Source of the DNA: Rhodococcoides fascians A25f
GTDB taxonomy: Bacteria > Actinomycetota > Actinomycetes > Mycobacteriales > Mycobacteriaceae
Length of the DNA: 64,000 nt
NCBI RefSeq assembly: GCF_000760935.2
Contig: NZ_CP049744.1
Span: 2,097,001 to 2,161,000 of the forward strand
Direction: 5' to 3'
Shown: piece by piece, positions 1 to 10,599 of the stretch
Position numbering within the stretch: position 1 is the stretch's first letter
How the letters are laid out: the number at the start of each line of letters is the position of its first letter
The notes under the pieces: generated by a model
The model's database searches: none
Told to the model about the DNA's origin: nothing
Seen by the model: the letters and a program-made list of their open reading frames with translations, nothing else
Program-made: the position numbers and the translations under genes

Positions 1-631
1 TCTACCGCGAGGGCATCAGCAAGATCACCTCGGACGATCTCGAAACCGCAAAATCCCTGGACTGCACCATCAAGCTGCTGGCCATCTGCGAGCGGATCGT
101 CACGCCCAAGGGCAAGGAGCGAATCTCCGCTCGGGTCTACCCCGCGCTCGTTCCGCTGAACCACCCGTTGGCATCGGTCAACGGTGCGTTCAACGCCGTG
201 GTCGTCGAAGCCGAGGCTGCCGGCCGCCTGATGTTCTACGGGCAGGGCGCAGGCGGTGCACCGACTGCGTCCGCAGTGCTGGGCGATCTGGTGATGGCCG
301 CGCGCAACAAGTTCTACGGGGGGCGGGGCCCACTCGAATCCAAGTACGCCAAGCTCAAGGTGGCCCCGATGGGTGACATCCTCACTCGTTACTACGTCAG
401 CATGCAGGTCGCGGACAAGCCCGGCGTCCTGGCCACCGTGGCGGCCGAGTTCTCCAAGCGGGACGTCAGCATCTCCACCGTGCGTCAGCAGGGCTCGGGT
501 GACGGAGCCAGGCTCGTCGTCGTCACCCACCTCGCGGCCGACTCCGCATTGTCCGAAACCGTTGCATCGCTCGAGCAGCTCGATGTGGTCGTCCACGTCG
601 CAAGCGTTCTCCGATTGGAAGGCACCACCGT

Positions 632-635
<4 letters not shown>
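1..635 (+). CDS. hom: Homoserine dehydrogenase, 3' part (partial)
   Basis: The reading frame is open from the left edge; the first complete codon begins at base 3, and the start lies outside the window. About 210 C-terminal residues are present. They include the end of the catalytic/dimerisation domain ([14 protein letters not shown], then [17 protein letters not shown]) and a C-terminal ACT domain starting near [20 protein letters not shown]. Homoserine dehydrogenase reduces aspartate semialdehyde to homoserine, the branch point to threonine and methionine; the ACT domain normally carries threonine feedback control. The stop codon overlaps the thrC start in an ATGA arrangement, so hom, thrC and thrB form one operon. 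Identification is secure; only the 5' end is missing. Confidence 0.95.
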
Positions 636-2651
<2,016 letters not shown>

Positions 2652-2959
2652 CAAACGCCGGGTAGGGTTCTTGCCGAGTGGGGACAACGGCGCTATGGTG
2701 AACCCTGTCCGTACATCGTGCGCTTCAGACGCCGGTTTCGTCAGGGCAATCAGGTCGCTGTATTCGGGGGATTCAAACGTCCGAGTGATGTGACGCTCCT
2801 GACTCGATCCTTCCCGTGGTTCTCTGCGGTCTCGGATCGATGGTGTCGTCGACGGAGTGCGTCGAACATGAACGGCAATATCCGAGTTCGGCAGAACGTC
2901 GAACTGCGGAACGAACCCTCGGCTGCGCATCGAGCGAGCGAGGGAAGGAAAGGACCTCC
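2652..2959 (+). other. Long 5' leader region of rho
   Basis: About 308 bases between the thrB stop and the rho start with no convincing gene. A good promoter lies at its left end, so the transcript would have about 250 untranslated bases before the GTG of rho. Long rho leaders are common in bacteria, where Rho controls its own transcription. I see no strong hairpin with a U-tract inside it. Confidence 0.55.
2671..2699 (+). promoter_or_regulatory. Predicted promoter of rho
   Basis: The -35 element TTGCCG (2671-2676) and the -10 element TATGGT (2694-2699) are separated by exactly 17 bases, a good SigA-type arrangement. Transcription would start near 2706 and run through a long leader into rho. 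Confidence 0.6.
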
Positions 2960-5143
2960 GTGACCGATACGGAACTTATCTCTGCGCCCGAAACGTCACG
3001 CCGACGTGCAGGCCTGTCCGGAATGGTTCTCACCGAGCTACGCAGCCTCGCTGGCGAACTCGGCATCAAGAGCATCTCCGGTATGCGCAAGGGCGACCTG
3101 ATCGCAGCCATTTCCGAGCATCAATCGGGTGCTGCTTCGGCGAAGTCGGCCAAGTCCGACGCACCCAAGTCCGACGCACCCAAGACGCGCCGCGCCGCTG
3201 CGTCGACACCCACCGTCGAAGATCGACCTGCAGCAGAGGCCGCACCGGCACCCGAGGTGTCGACTGCCGACGCCTCGGCGACGCAGTCGGTCGACGCGGC
3301 AGACTCGGCGCCCGAAACCGGTCGTCGCGCACGTGGCCGTCGAGCAGCAGGTCGCCGCGCAGGTGCACCCGATCAGCTCCCGCTGGATGACAGCGACAAC
3401 TCGGCTGGATCCGAGACCGCAGCAACCACTTCCTCCGCGGACACCGCGTCGAGCGAAAAGCAGGACGAGGGCGACAACGCCGCCCCCGAGCGGCCGCGAC
3501 GCAGTCGCGGCGAGCGGAACCGTCAGGACGGATCCGACCGGGAACAGCGTGACGCCGACGGCAACCGAGACAACGGGGCCCGTGACAACGGAAGCCGTAA
3601 TCAGGGCGACCGCGACACGGCCACCCGCGAGAACGGCAGCCGGGACAACGGCAACCGCAACCAGAACGACCGCAACCAGAACGACCGCAACCAGGGTGAT
3701 CGCAACCAGGGTGATCGGGACAACTCCAACCGTGACAACGGTGGTCGCAATCAGTCCGATCGCAACGGCCGTAACCGCAATCAGGGCGATGGTCGCAACG
3801 ACAACCGCAACGATGGCCGCAACGAGGAGCGAAACAACGGTCCTCGCGACAACCGCGACAACAATCAGGACGACGAGGGCGAAGGCCGGGGTCGTCGGGG
3901 TCGTCGGTTCCGTGAGCGGCGTCGTGGACGCGATCGTGGCGAGGGCAACGACGGCGGCGGCGGCGGACGCGAGCGCGACACCGAGATTCGTGAGGACGAT
4001 GTTCTTCAGCCGGTAGCCGGCATCCTCGACGTTCTCGACAACTACGCGTTCGTCCGCACCTCGGGCTACCTGGCCGGACCGAACGACGTCTACGTGTCGA
4101 TGAACCTCGTCCGCAAGAACGGTCTTCGTCGCGGCGATGCCGTCACCGGCGCAGTTCGAGTGGCACGCGAAGGCGAGCAGTCGAGCCAGCGGCAGAAGTT
4201 CAACCCGCTCGTGCGATTGGACACCGTCAACGGGGGAGAGGTCGAGGCTGCCCGCAAGCGTCCGGAATTCGGCAAACTCACCCCGCTGTACCCCAACCAG
4301 CGTCTGCGTCTCGAGACCCAGCAGAACATCCTCACCACGCGCATCATCGACCTGGTGATGCCGATCGGCAAGGGCCAGCGTGCGCTCATCGTCAGCCCGC
4401 CGAAGGCAGGCAAAACCAGCGTTCTGCAGGCTATTGCCAACGCGATCGCCATCAACAATCCCGAGTGCTACCTGATGGTCATCCTCGTCGACGAGCGTCC
4501 CGAAGAAGTTACGGACATGCAGCGCAGCGTCAAGGGCGAGGTCATCGCATCGACGTTCGACCGGCCGCCGGGCGATCACACCGCCGTTGCGGAGTTGGCG
4601 ATCGAACGGGCCAAGCGCCTGGTCGAAGCCGGACAGGACGTGGTGGTTCTGCTCGACTCGATCACCCGTCTGGGACGTGCGTACAACAACAGCTCGCCGG
4701 CTTCGGGACGAATCCTGTCCGGTGGTGTCGACTCGACCGCGCTGTATCCGCCGAAGCGGTTCCTCGGTGCGGCTCGAAACATCGAGCACGGTGGATCGCT
4801 GACGATCATCGCCACGGCCATGGTCGAGACCGGATCCACCGGCGACACCGTGATCTTCGAGGAGTTCAAGGGCACCGGTAACGCCGAGCTCAAGCTCGAT
4901 CGAAAGATCGCGGAGCGGCGCGTGTTCCCGGCCGTCGACATCAACCCGTCCAGCACCCGCCACGACGAACTGCTTCTTGCTCCCGACGAGGCGGCAGTGG
5001 TGCACAAGTTGCGACGCGTGTTGTCCGGACTCGACTCCCACCAGGCCATCGACCTGCTGGTCGATCGACTGAAGAAGAGTAAGAACAACCTCGAGTTCCT
5101 GATGGAAGTCTCGAAGACGGCACCCGGCGGCAACAACGACTGA
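2960..5143 (+). CDS. rho: Transcription termination factor Rho with low-complexity N-terminal insert
   Basis: Hexameric RNA-dependent ATPase that terminates transcription. The start is the GTG at 2960, preceded by the Shine-Dalgarno run AGGAAAGGA; this gives 727 residues, well above the roughly 420 of E. coli Rho. Domains in order: Rho_N helix bundle (about residues 20-60), a long low-complexity segment (about 60-350) rich in Ala, then Asn/Arg/Asp/Gln with short repeats such as DRNQNDRNQGD, a basic patch (GRRGRRFRERRRGR), the cold-shock-type RNA-binding domain (from about 355), and the ATPase core with the Walker A motif PPKAGKTS (K485). Actinobacterial Rho proteins are known for such N-terminal inserts. 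A hairpin follows the stop codon. Confidence 0.96.
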   Translation: MTDTELISAPETSRRRAGLSGMVLTELRSLAGELGIKSISGMRKGDLIAAISEHQSGAASAKSAKSDAPKSDAPKTRRAAASTPTVEDRPAAEAAPAPEVSTADASATQSVDAADSAPETGRRARGRRAAGRRAGAPDQLPLDDSDNSAGSETAATTSSADTASSEKQDEGDNAAPERPRRSRGERNRQDGSDREQRDADGNRDNGARDNGSRNQGDRDTATRENGSRDNGNRNQNDRNQNDRNQGDRNQGDRDNSNRDNGGRNQSDRNGRNRNQGDGRNDNRNDGRNEERNNGPRDNRDNNQDDEGEGRGRRGRRFRERRRGRDRGEGNDGGGGGRERDTEIREDDVLQPVAGILDVLDNYAFVRTSGYLAGPNDVYVSMNLVRKNGLRRGDAVTGAVRVAREGEQSSQRQKFNPLVRLDTVNGGEVEAARKRPEFGKLTPLYPNQRLRLETQQNILTTRIIDLVMPIGKGQRALIVSPPKAGKTSVLQAIANAIAINNPECYLMVILVDERPEEVTDMQRSVKGEVIASTFDRPPGDHTAVAELAIERAKRLVEAGQDVVVLLDSITRLGRAYNNSSPASGRILSGGVDSTALYPPKRFLGAARNIEHGGSLTIIATAMVETGSTGDTVIFEEFKGTGNAELKLDRKIAERRVFPAVDINPSSTRHDELLLAPDEAAVVHKLRRVLSGLDSHQAIDLLVDRLKKSKNNLEFLMEVSKTAPGGNND
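3656..3715 (+). repeat. Four 15-bp tandem repeats inside rho
   Basis: Four in-frame 15-base units, two reading CGCAACCAGAACGAC and two CGCAACCAGGGTGAT, encode RNQND RNQND RNQGD RNQGD in the disordered insert of Rho. The pairwise identity points to recent slippage or duplication. The unit is a multiple of three, so copy-number change keeps the frame. Confidence 0.85.
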
Positions 5144-5147
5144 TCGG

Positions 5148-5178
5148 TTGTTCCCCGGATCTTTCACCCGGGGAACAA
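5148..5178 (+). terminator. Hairpin after rho
   Basis: An 11-bp perfect stem, TTGTTCCCCGG paired with CCGGGGAACAA, with a 9-base loop sits just after the rho stop. There is no T-tract behind it, so it resembles the U-less hairpins often found in actinobacteria; its strength as a terminator is uncertain. Confidence 0.55.
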
Positions 5179-5254
5179 GCCGGCAGGTGCGTGCGTTGTA
5201 AGCATCTGTCGGCGCAGAAGTACCGACGATTAGCAGGGCGGATGCACGCTCTGG

Positions 5255-5260
5255 CATAAT
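5255..5260 (+). promoter_or_regulatory. Possible -10 element for rpmE
   Basis: CATAAT lies about 82 bases before the rpmE start codon, downstream of the rho hairpin. I see no good -35 hexamer at the expected distance, so this rests on the -10 alone. Confidence 0.35.
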
Positions 5261-5342
5261 CAACGGCCGAGTCCGGTTCCGGTTCACGTCTTCGATCGGC
5301 GAAGGCGACCCGGCGACCATTACAAAGAACGGTAAGGACACC

Positions 5343-5576
5343 ATGAAGGCAGGAATTCACCCCGACTACACACTGACGACAGTCGTCTGTGGTTGCGGAA
5401 ATACTTTCGAGACCCGAAGCACCACCGACAAAGAGCGCATCAGCGTCGAGGTCTGCTCGCAGTGCCACCCCTTCTACACCGGCAAGCAGAAGATTCTCGA
5501 CACCGGCGGCCGCGTCGCACGCTTCGAGGCTCGTTACGGCAAGCGCGCCGGCAAGAAGGCCGACGCAGACAGCTAG
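5343..5576 (+). CDS. rpmE: 50S ribosomal protein L31 (zinc-binding form)
   Basis: A 77-residue ribosomal protein. Four cysteines (C16, C18, C38, C41) in the CGC...CSQC pattern form the zinc site, so this is the C+ form rather than the zinc-independent paralogue made under zinc starvation. The start has an upstream AAGGA-type ribosome-binding sequence (GGTAAGGACACC). It sits between rho and prfA as in mycobacteria, and a strong intrinsic terminator follows. Confidence 0.96.
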   Translation: MKAGIHPDYTLTTVVCGCGNTFETRSTTDKERISVEVCSQCHPFYTGKQKILDTGGRVARFEARYGKRAGKKADADS

Positions 5577-5583
5577 CTGTTCC

Positions 5584-5628
5584 GCCGACGCCCGTCCTGT
5601 GATTCACAGGACGGGCGTCGGCTTTTTT
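5584..5628 (+). terminator. Intrinsic terminator after rpmE
   Basis: An 18-bp perfect stem (GCCGACGCCCGTCCTGTG with its complement) closed by a 3-base loop and followed by six T residues: a textbook Rho-independent terminator directly after the rpmE stop. Confidence 0.93.
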
Positions 5629-5673
5629 GTGTCCACACCCAGTTGCACCCGCGTTCGAGAGTGAGTCATCCCC

Positions 5674-6750
5674 ATGGCGAGAACAGTGAAGCCTTCGGCC
5701 ATCGACGACATCCTTGCCGAACACTCCGGGCTCGAGCAGCAACTCGCCGACCCAGCGCTGCACAACGACCCGTCGGCGGCACGTAGAGCCGGCAAGAGGT
5801 TCGCCGAACTGGCACCGATCATGTCTGCGCACACCAAGTTGACCGCCGCTCAGGACGACCTCGAAGCCGCACGTGAGCTCGCTGCCGACGATTCGTCGTT
5901 CGCAGCAGAGATCCCCGAGCTCGAGGCGACAGTGCTGCACCTGGAGCAGACCCTCACCGACCTGCTCGCGCCACGCGACCCGCACGACGGCGACGACATC
6001 GTGATGGAGGTCAAGTCGGGTGAGGGCGGCGAGGAATCGGCGCTCTTCGCAGCCGATCTCGCGCGGATGTACGTGCGCTACGCAGAACGCCGTGGCTGGC
6101 GGGTGGAGGTACTCGACGCGAACGTATCCGACCTGGGTGGATACAAGGACGCGACCCTGTCGATCAAGACCAAGGACCCGCTCGACGGCGTGTGGGCGCG
6201 TCTGAAATTCGAGGGTGGCGTGCACCGGGTGCAGCGAGTGCCGGTCACCGAATCTCAGGGACGCGTGCATACTTCCGCGGCCGGGATCCTGGTCTATCCC
6301 GAACCCGACGAGGTCGAAGAAGTCCAGATCGACGAAACCGATCTGCGTATCGATGTCTACCGCTCGTCCGGCAAGGGCGGCCAGGGCGTCAACACCACCG
6401 ACTCCGCGGTTCGGCTCACGCACCTTCCGACCGGCATCGTCGTGACCTGCCAGAACGAACGTTCGCAGCTGCAGAACAAGGCACGTGCCATGCAGGTTCT
6501 CGCAGCTCGCCTCCAGGCGGCCGCAGAGGAAGCAGCCAACGAAGAGGCCTCGGCCGGACGAGCCAGCCAGGTGCGTACCGTCGACCGCTCGGAGCGGATC
6601 AGAACCTACAACTACCCCGAGAACCGCATCACCGATCACCGCATCGGCTTCAAGGCGCACAACCTCGACGCCCTGCTCGACGGAGAGATGGATGCGTTGC
6701 TCGACGCGCTGGCCAAGGCGGACCGCGACGCTCGTATGCAAGCAGAGTAG
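5674..6750 (+). CDS. prfA: Peptide chain release factor 1
   Basis: A 358-residue class I release factor that reads UAA and UAG. The GGQ catalytic tripeptide is at residues 235-237 ([20 protein letters not shown]). The stop-codon recognition tripeptide is PVT at 190-192, in [17 protein letters not shown], which marks it as RF1 rather than RF2. prmC, which methylates the GGQ glutamine in other bacteria, lies two genes downstream, so enzyme and substrate are encoded together. The ATG start follows the rpmE terminator by about 45 bases. Confidence 0.96.
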   Translation: MARTVKPSAIDDILAEHSGLEQQLADPALHNDPSAARRAGKRFAELAPIMSAHTKLTAAQDDLEAARELAADDSSFAAEIPELEATVLHLEQTLTDLLAPRDPHDGDDIVMEVKSGEGGEESALFAADLARMYVRYAERRGWRVEVLDANVSDLGGYKDATLSIKTKDPLDGVWARLKFEGGVHRVQRVPVTESQGRVHTSAAGILVYPEPDEVEEVQIDETDLRIDVYRSSGKGGQGVNTTDSAVRLTHLPTGIVVTCQNERSQLQNKARAMQVLAARLQAAAEEAANEEASAGRASQVRTVDRSERIRTYNYPENRITDHRIGFKAHNLDALLDGEMDALLDALAKADRDARMQAE

Positions 6751-6856
6751 TTGGGGCACAAAGCCTTTCGGATTTCGATCGGCCGGTCCATCGCTCGGTG
6801 CGATACCCTTGCTTCCAGGTTCGACCCCGCACGAGAGCCCCGAGAGGCACAGCAGA

Positions 6857-7687
6857 ATGAACCAGGCCTTGACACCCGCAGGCGAGAACGCCGTCACCGA
6901 ACTGTCGTCTCGCTACGGCATCTCGACCGACGCGGTCCGCACCATGCTCGACGCCGTCAACAACGGCCGCGGCTCCATGGCGCAATTCAACATTCCCGAG
7001 CTCGGTGGCAGCGGACAGTGGATGCGCGGCGGAATGACCATGGTGGGCAACATGTTCGATCACGGGCTAAAGAGCCGGGTCGACGGCCTGTGTCGTGATC
7101 TGTCTGCGGTGTTGTCGCAGCATCAGGTGTATCCGCCGCGAGAGGCCGCGGGTGGTTCGTTCGGTGGTAACTCGTTCGGGTCCGGTTCGTGGTGGCCATC
7201 GGATCTGGGTTCACCGAGTTCGAGCGGCGGCCAGAACGGGTCGCAGTACGCGGTGTTTCCGGGCTCCCGACGTCTCGCGGTGCTCGTGGGCGGGGAACTG
7301 GCTGTGTACGACACGCTGGACCACTCCATCGGGGGAGTGCAGCAACAGCAGGGCGGCGGACCGGGGTCGCTGGAATTCACCAGCCAGTACGGCACGTTCA
7401 GTGCAGGAAGTCTGCCTCGAGTGGACCAGCAATCGAGCGGAACGAACTCGCAGAACCAGTCCGCACCGCAGGCCTACCCGCAACAGTCCTCGTCACAGCA
7501 GTCTTCGTCACCGCAGTCTTCGGCTCCGCAGGCCTCGAACCAGTCCGGGTCCGGGGGTAACCAGGTCGGCGTCGACATCTCCGAGATCACCGCTGCGATC
7601 GAGGCTCTCGCCGGATTGCACGCGAAGGGCTTCCTCACCGACGACGAGTTCTTCTCCAAGAAGTCGGAGTTACTGGGACGCGTGTGA
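6857..7687 (+). CDS. SHOCT-domain protein with Gln/Ser-rich linker, function unknown
   Basis: A 276-residue protein that starts at the ATG at 6857 and ends 34 bases before prmC. The N-terminal third (MNQALTPAGENAVTELSSRY) looks globular, residues about 95-125 are Gly/Ser-rich, a small hydrophobic block follows (SRRLAVLVGGELAVYD), and a Gln/Ser/Pro-rich stretch runs to about residue 235. The C-terminal 30 residues (IEALAGLHAKGFLTDDEF) match the SHOCT pattern, a short helical domain usually found at protein termini and thought to support oligomerisation. I see no signal peptide or membrane segment. I recall no equivalent between prfA and prmC in M. tuberculosis. No function can be assigned from sequence. 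Confidence 0.75.
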   Translation: MNQALTPAGENAVTELSSRYGISTDAVRTMLDAVNNGRGSMAQFNIPELGGSGQWMRGGMTMVGNMFDHGLKSRVDGLCRDLSAVLSQHQVYPPREAAGGSFGGNSFGSGSWWPSDLGSPSSSGGQNGSQYAVFPGSRRLAVLVGGELAVYDTLDHSIGGVQQQQGGGPGSLEFTSQYGTFSAGSLPRVDQQSSGTNSQNQSAPQAYPQQSSSQQSSSPQSSAPQASNQSGSGGNQVGVDISEITAAIEALAGLHAKGFLTDDEFFSKKSELLGRV

Positions 7688-7721
7688 GTGAGTGGTCGGA
7701 GCTTCGTGGCAGTCTGAACGG

Positions 7722-8606
7722 GTGAGCCGCAAGCCGCTACGCCTAGCCATCCTCGAAGCAACATCGATGCTGGAGGCGGCCGGTGTGCCGAGTCCACGTG
7801 TCGATGCAGAACTCCTTGCCGCGCACCTCGTCGGTGTGGAACGTGGCCGTCTCGGTCTTGTTCCCCTCGTCGAACCAGAGCTCGTCGAGGCGTACTTCCG
7901 GACCATCGAGCAGCGCGCGAAACGTATTCCGCTGCAATACATCACGGGTAAGACCTCGCTGGGCAACATCGACGTGGAAGTGGGCCCGGGTGTCTTCGTG
8001 CCGCGTCCGGAGACCGAGCTGCTGTTGGCTTGGGCTCTCGCGTTCCTCGAAAATGTGGACCGCCATCCGCCTGTGATTCTCGACCTCTGCACGGGTTCGG
8101 GTGCGCTGGCGCTGGCGATCGCCAACGCTCGGCCGGACGCCGTCGTGCATGCCGTCGAGCTGGATCCGTCGGCCTTGGCGTGGGCGAGGCGTAATGCCGA
8201 TCTGCGCAGCGGTGAGGGTGATACCCCGATCACCCTGCACCACGGCGACGTCACGGCACGTGATGTGTTGATCGAACTCGACGGCACGGTCGACATGATC
8301 GTCGCGAACCCGCCCTACGTCCCGGAAGGCGCACAACTCGATCCCGAAGTGATCGATCACGATCCGCACATGGCCCTTTTCGGCGGTGCCGACGGACTGT
8401 CGGTGATCGAGCCGATGGTCGGCAACATCGCCCGTTGGCTTCGAGTCGGCGGCGGCGTCGCGATCGAGCACGACGACTCCAACGGCGACGAGGTGGCGGC
8501 TCTGCTGTCCCGGAGACGGGTGTTCACCGAGGTCATCGCGCATCCGGACCTGGCAGGAAGACCCAGGTTCGTCGTCGCCACACGGGCGCACCCTGCCTCT
8601 GCCTGA
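7722..8606 (+). CDS. prmC: Release factor glutamine methyltransferase PrmC (HemK)
   Basis: A 294-residue SAM-dependent methyltransferase that methylates the GGQ glutamine of release factors. It carries the class I SAM-binding motif (ILDLCTGSGALALAIA) and the catalytic NPPY motif (DMIVANPPYVPEG). The frame could open at 7692, but the GTG at 7722 (VSRKPLRLAILEAT) fits the usual N-terminus. A CAGTCT sequence lies six bases before this GTG and could be a weak -10 for a leaderless transcript. It is close to prfA, its substrate gene. Confidence 0.93.
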   Translation: MSRKPLRLAILEATSMLEAAGVPSPRVDAELLAAHLVGVERGRLGLVPLVEPELVEAYFRTIEQRAKRIPLQYITGKTSLGNIDVEVGPGVFVPRPETELLLAWALAFLENVDRHPPVILDLCTGSGALALAIANARPDAVVHAVELDPSALAWARRNADLRSGEGDTPITLHHGDVTARDVLIELDGTVDMIVANPPYVPEGAQLDPEVIDHDPHMALFGGADGLSVIEPMVGNIARWLRVGGGVAIEHDDSNGDEVAALLSRRRVFTEVIAHPDLAGRPRFVVATRAHPASA

Positions 8607-8652
8607 CGGCTGGAGCGGCACCTGACATCACTTCGTTGCCGCAAGTGGAAGG

Positions 8653-9324
8653 ATGGGCACCGTGAGTACCGTTTACGACTGCAGTGAAGCCGATGCGCGC
8701 GCTGCGGGATTGACCGCGGCCCGCGGTGCCCTCAAGTCCGGCCGACTCGTGGTGATGCCCACCGACACCCTGTACGGGATCGCCGCCGATGCGTTCGACG
8801 GCAGCGCAGTCACAGATCTGCTGCGCGCCAAGGGCAGGGGACGCGATATGCCCGTGCCCGTGCTCGTCGGCTCGTGGAACACCATCGACGGCCTGGTCCA
8901 GAGTGTCCGGCCGCGCACCCGAGATCTGATTCGCGCGTTCTGGCCCGGCGCGTTGAGCATCGTCGTCCAGCAGGCGCCGTCGCTGGCGTGGGATCTGGGC
9001 GATGCCCAGGGCACGGTCATGTTGCGTATGCCGCTGCATCCGGTCGCGCTCGAGTTGCTGCGTGAGGTCGGCCCGCTCGCGGTGTCCAGTGCCAACATCT
9101 CGGGAAGCCCGCCTGCCACCACGGTGACAGAGGCACGGGAGCAGCTGGGTGGGTCGGCGGCGGTCTACCTCGACGGGGGACCGGCAGATCACGCGGTGGC
9201 GTCGACCATCGTGGATCTGACGAGCGACCGCGCACGAATTCTGCGGGTCGGTGCCATTCCCACCGAGAAGATTGCCGAGGTTCTCGGTGTCACCGCCGAA
9301 AGCCTGGTCCCGGGAGCGTCCTGA
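8653..9324 (+). CDS. L-threonylcarbamoyladenylate synthase (Sua5/YrdC/TsaC family)
   Basis: A 223-residue YrdC-fold protein that makes threonylcarbamoyl-AMP from threonine, bicarbonate and ATP for the t6A37 modification of ANN-decoding tRNAs. Typical motifs are VVMPTDTLYGIAADAF near the start, KGRGRDMPVPVLV (the KxR region) and GPLAVSSANISGSPP. It is a YrdC domain alone without the Sua5 extension. The start has a GGAAGG Shine-Dalgarno. In mycobacteria the same gene lies between prmC and wecA, as here. Confidence 0.93.
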   Translation: MGTVSTVYDCSEADARAAGLTAARGALKSGRLVVMPTDTLYGIAADAFDGSAVTDLLRAKGRGRDMPVPVLVGSWNTIDGLVQSVRPRTRDLIRAFWPGALSIVVQQAPSLAWDLGDAQGTVMLRMPLHPVALELLREVGPLAVSSANISGSPPATTVTEAREQLGGSAAVYLDGGPADHAVASTIVDLTSDRARILRVGAIPTEKIAEVLGVTAESLVPGAS

Positions 9325-9342
9325 CATGCCCGTCCGTGCCGC

Positions 9343-10554
9343 ATGAGCGTCGAGTTGCTGGCTCAGTCGAATCTGGGGGCAGGCGTTCCCATTCGGGAGC
9401 TACTGCTGGTCTTTCTCACTGCTGCCGTCGTCACGTTCTTCGCCACCGGTGGAGTACGAGTGGCGGCGATCAAATTCGGTGCGGTTGCCATTCCCCGCGA
9501 TCGTGACGTCCACGTGCAGGCCACCCCGAGGCTCGGGGGAGTGGGCATCTACGTGGGCATGCTCGCCGCCCTGCTGTTCGCGTCGCAGCTGCCGGCCCTG
9601 GCCCGGGGTTTCGACGTGGCCTACAACCGCGACATACCGGCCGCGCTTGTTGCCGGGTTCGTGATCGTGCTGGTCGGTGTCATCGACGACCGCTGGGGCC
9701 TGGATGCCCTGACCAAGTTCGTCGGGCAGGTGACGGCAGCAGGCGTGCTGGTGATCATGGGTGTCAGCTGGGTCGTGCTGTATCAGCCCTGGGGAGGCGA
9801 ACCCGGTCAGCCGGGCAGCACCCTGGTTCTCGATCAACTGCAAGCCGGACTCGTGACGGTTCTGATCACCGTCGTGATCGTCAACGCCATGAATTTCGTC
9901 GACGGTCTCGACGGGTTGGCCGCCGGTCTCGGGCTCATTTCCTCGGTGGCGATCTGCATTTTCTCGGTGGGGCTGTTGCAAGAGCAGGGCGGCGATGTGG
10001 GCGTCTACCCGCCGGCGCTGATCGCCGCCGCGCTGGCCGGTGCATGCCTGGGATTTCTGCCGCACAACTTCCAGCCCGCGCGCATCTTCATGGGTGATTC
10101 GGGCTCCATGCTCATCGGGCTGACGCTGGCCACGATCTCGACGAGTGCCTCGGGGCGGATCCCGTTGACGGCTTACGGTCCGCGCGATCTGCTGGGCCTG
10201 TTGTCGCCACTTCTGTTGGTCGGTGCCGTGATGCTCATCCCGATACTCGATCTGCTGTTGGCCGTCATCCGTCGCACCCGGGCCGGACGAAGCCCGTTCA
10301 GTCCCGACAAGATGCATTTGCATCATCGACTTCTGCAAATCGGTCACTCGCATCGACGGGTGGTGCTGGTGATCTACCTGTGGGTCGGTGTGCTCGCCTT
10401 CGGGGCGGTCGGATCTTCCCTGCTCGATCGGCGGATCGTGGTGCTTCTGGTCGCCGCCGGTCTGGTGTTCGCACTGGTGGTCACTGCTGTCCCTACCTTG
10501 CGGGTGGATCGATCGCGTGGGCCGGTACGTCGAAGCGCACGACGAGGCAGCTGA
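9343..10554 (+). CDS. wecA: Undecaprenyl/decaprenyl-phosphate GlcNAc-1-phosphate transferase
   Basis: A 403-residue integral membrane protein of the MraY/WecA family with about ten hydrophobic segments. It has the family's key motifs: the Asp pair in VGVIDDRWGLDALTKFVGQ, NAMNFVDGLDGLAAG, the phosphate-site FMGDSGSMLIGL and the C-terminal HLHHRLL typical of WecA rather than MraY. In corynebacterial relatives the enzyme transfers GlcNAc-1-phosphate to decaprenyl phosphate and starts the arabinogalactan linkage unit, making it essential for the cell wall. It follows the YrdC-family gene closely and precedes the atp cluster, as in M. tuberculosis Rv1302. Confidence 0.94.
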   Translation: MSVELLAQSNLGAGVPIRELLLVFLTAAVVTFFATGGVRVAAIKFGAVAIPRDRDVHVQATPRLGGVGIYVGMLAALLFASQLPALARGFDVAYNRDIPAALVAGFVIVLVGVIDDRWGLDALTKFVGQVTAAGVLVIMGVSWVVLYQPWGGEPGQPGSTLVLDQLQAGLVTVLITVVIVNAMNFVDGLDGLAAGLGLISSVAICIFSVGLLQEQGGDVGVYPPALIAAALAGACLGFLPHNFQPARIFMGDSGSMLIGLTLATISTSASGRIPLTAYGPRDLLGLLSPLLLVGAVMLIPILDLLLAVIRRTRAGRSPFSPDKMHLHHRLLQIGHSHRRVVLVIYLWVGVLAFGAVGSSLLDRRIVVLLVAAGLVFALVVTAVPTLRVDRSRGPVRRSARRGS

Positions 10555-10585
10555 TCCCGTCCTCTGTTTCCCGTCGTGCCCCGGC

Positions 10586-10591
10586 TACTCT
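10586..10591 (+). promoter_or_regulatory. -10 element, leaderless promoter of the AtpI-like gene
   Basis: TACTCT ends eight bases before the GTG at 10600, so transcription would start at or next to the start codon. Confidence 0.5.
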
Positions 10592-10599
10592 CGACAACT

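Noticed and set aside
3656..3715. Tandem repeats in rho as a possible CRISPR
   Set aside because: The units are contiguous 15-mers in a coding frame with no spacers and no cas genes nearby.
3038..5344. Long minus-strand ORF opposite rho with Val/Ala-rich hydrophobic runs
   Set aside because: The hydrophobic runs are the antisense reading of the Asn/Arg/Asp repeats of Rho, not membrane helices.
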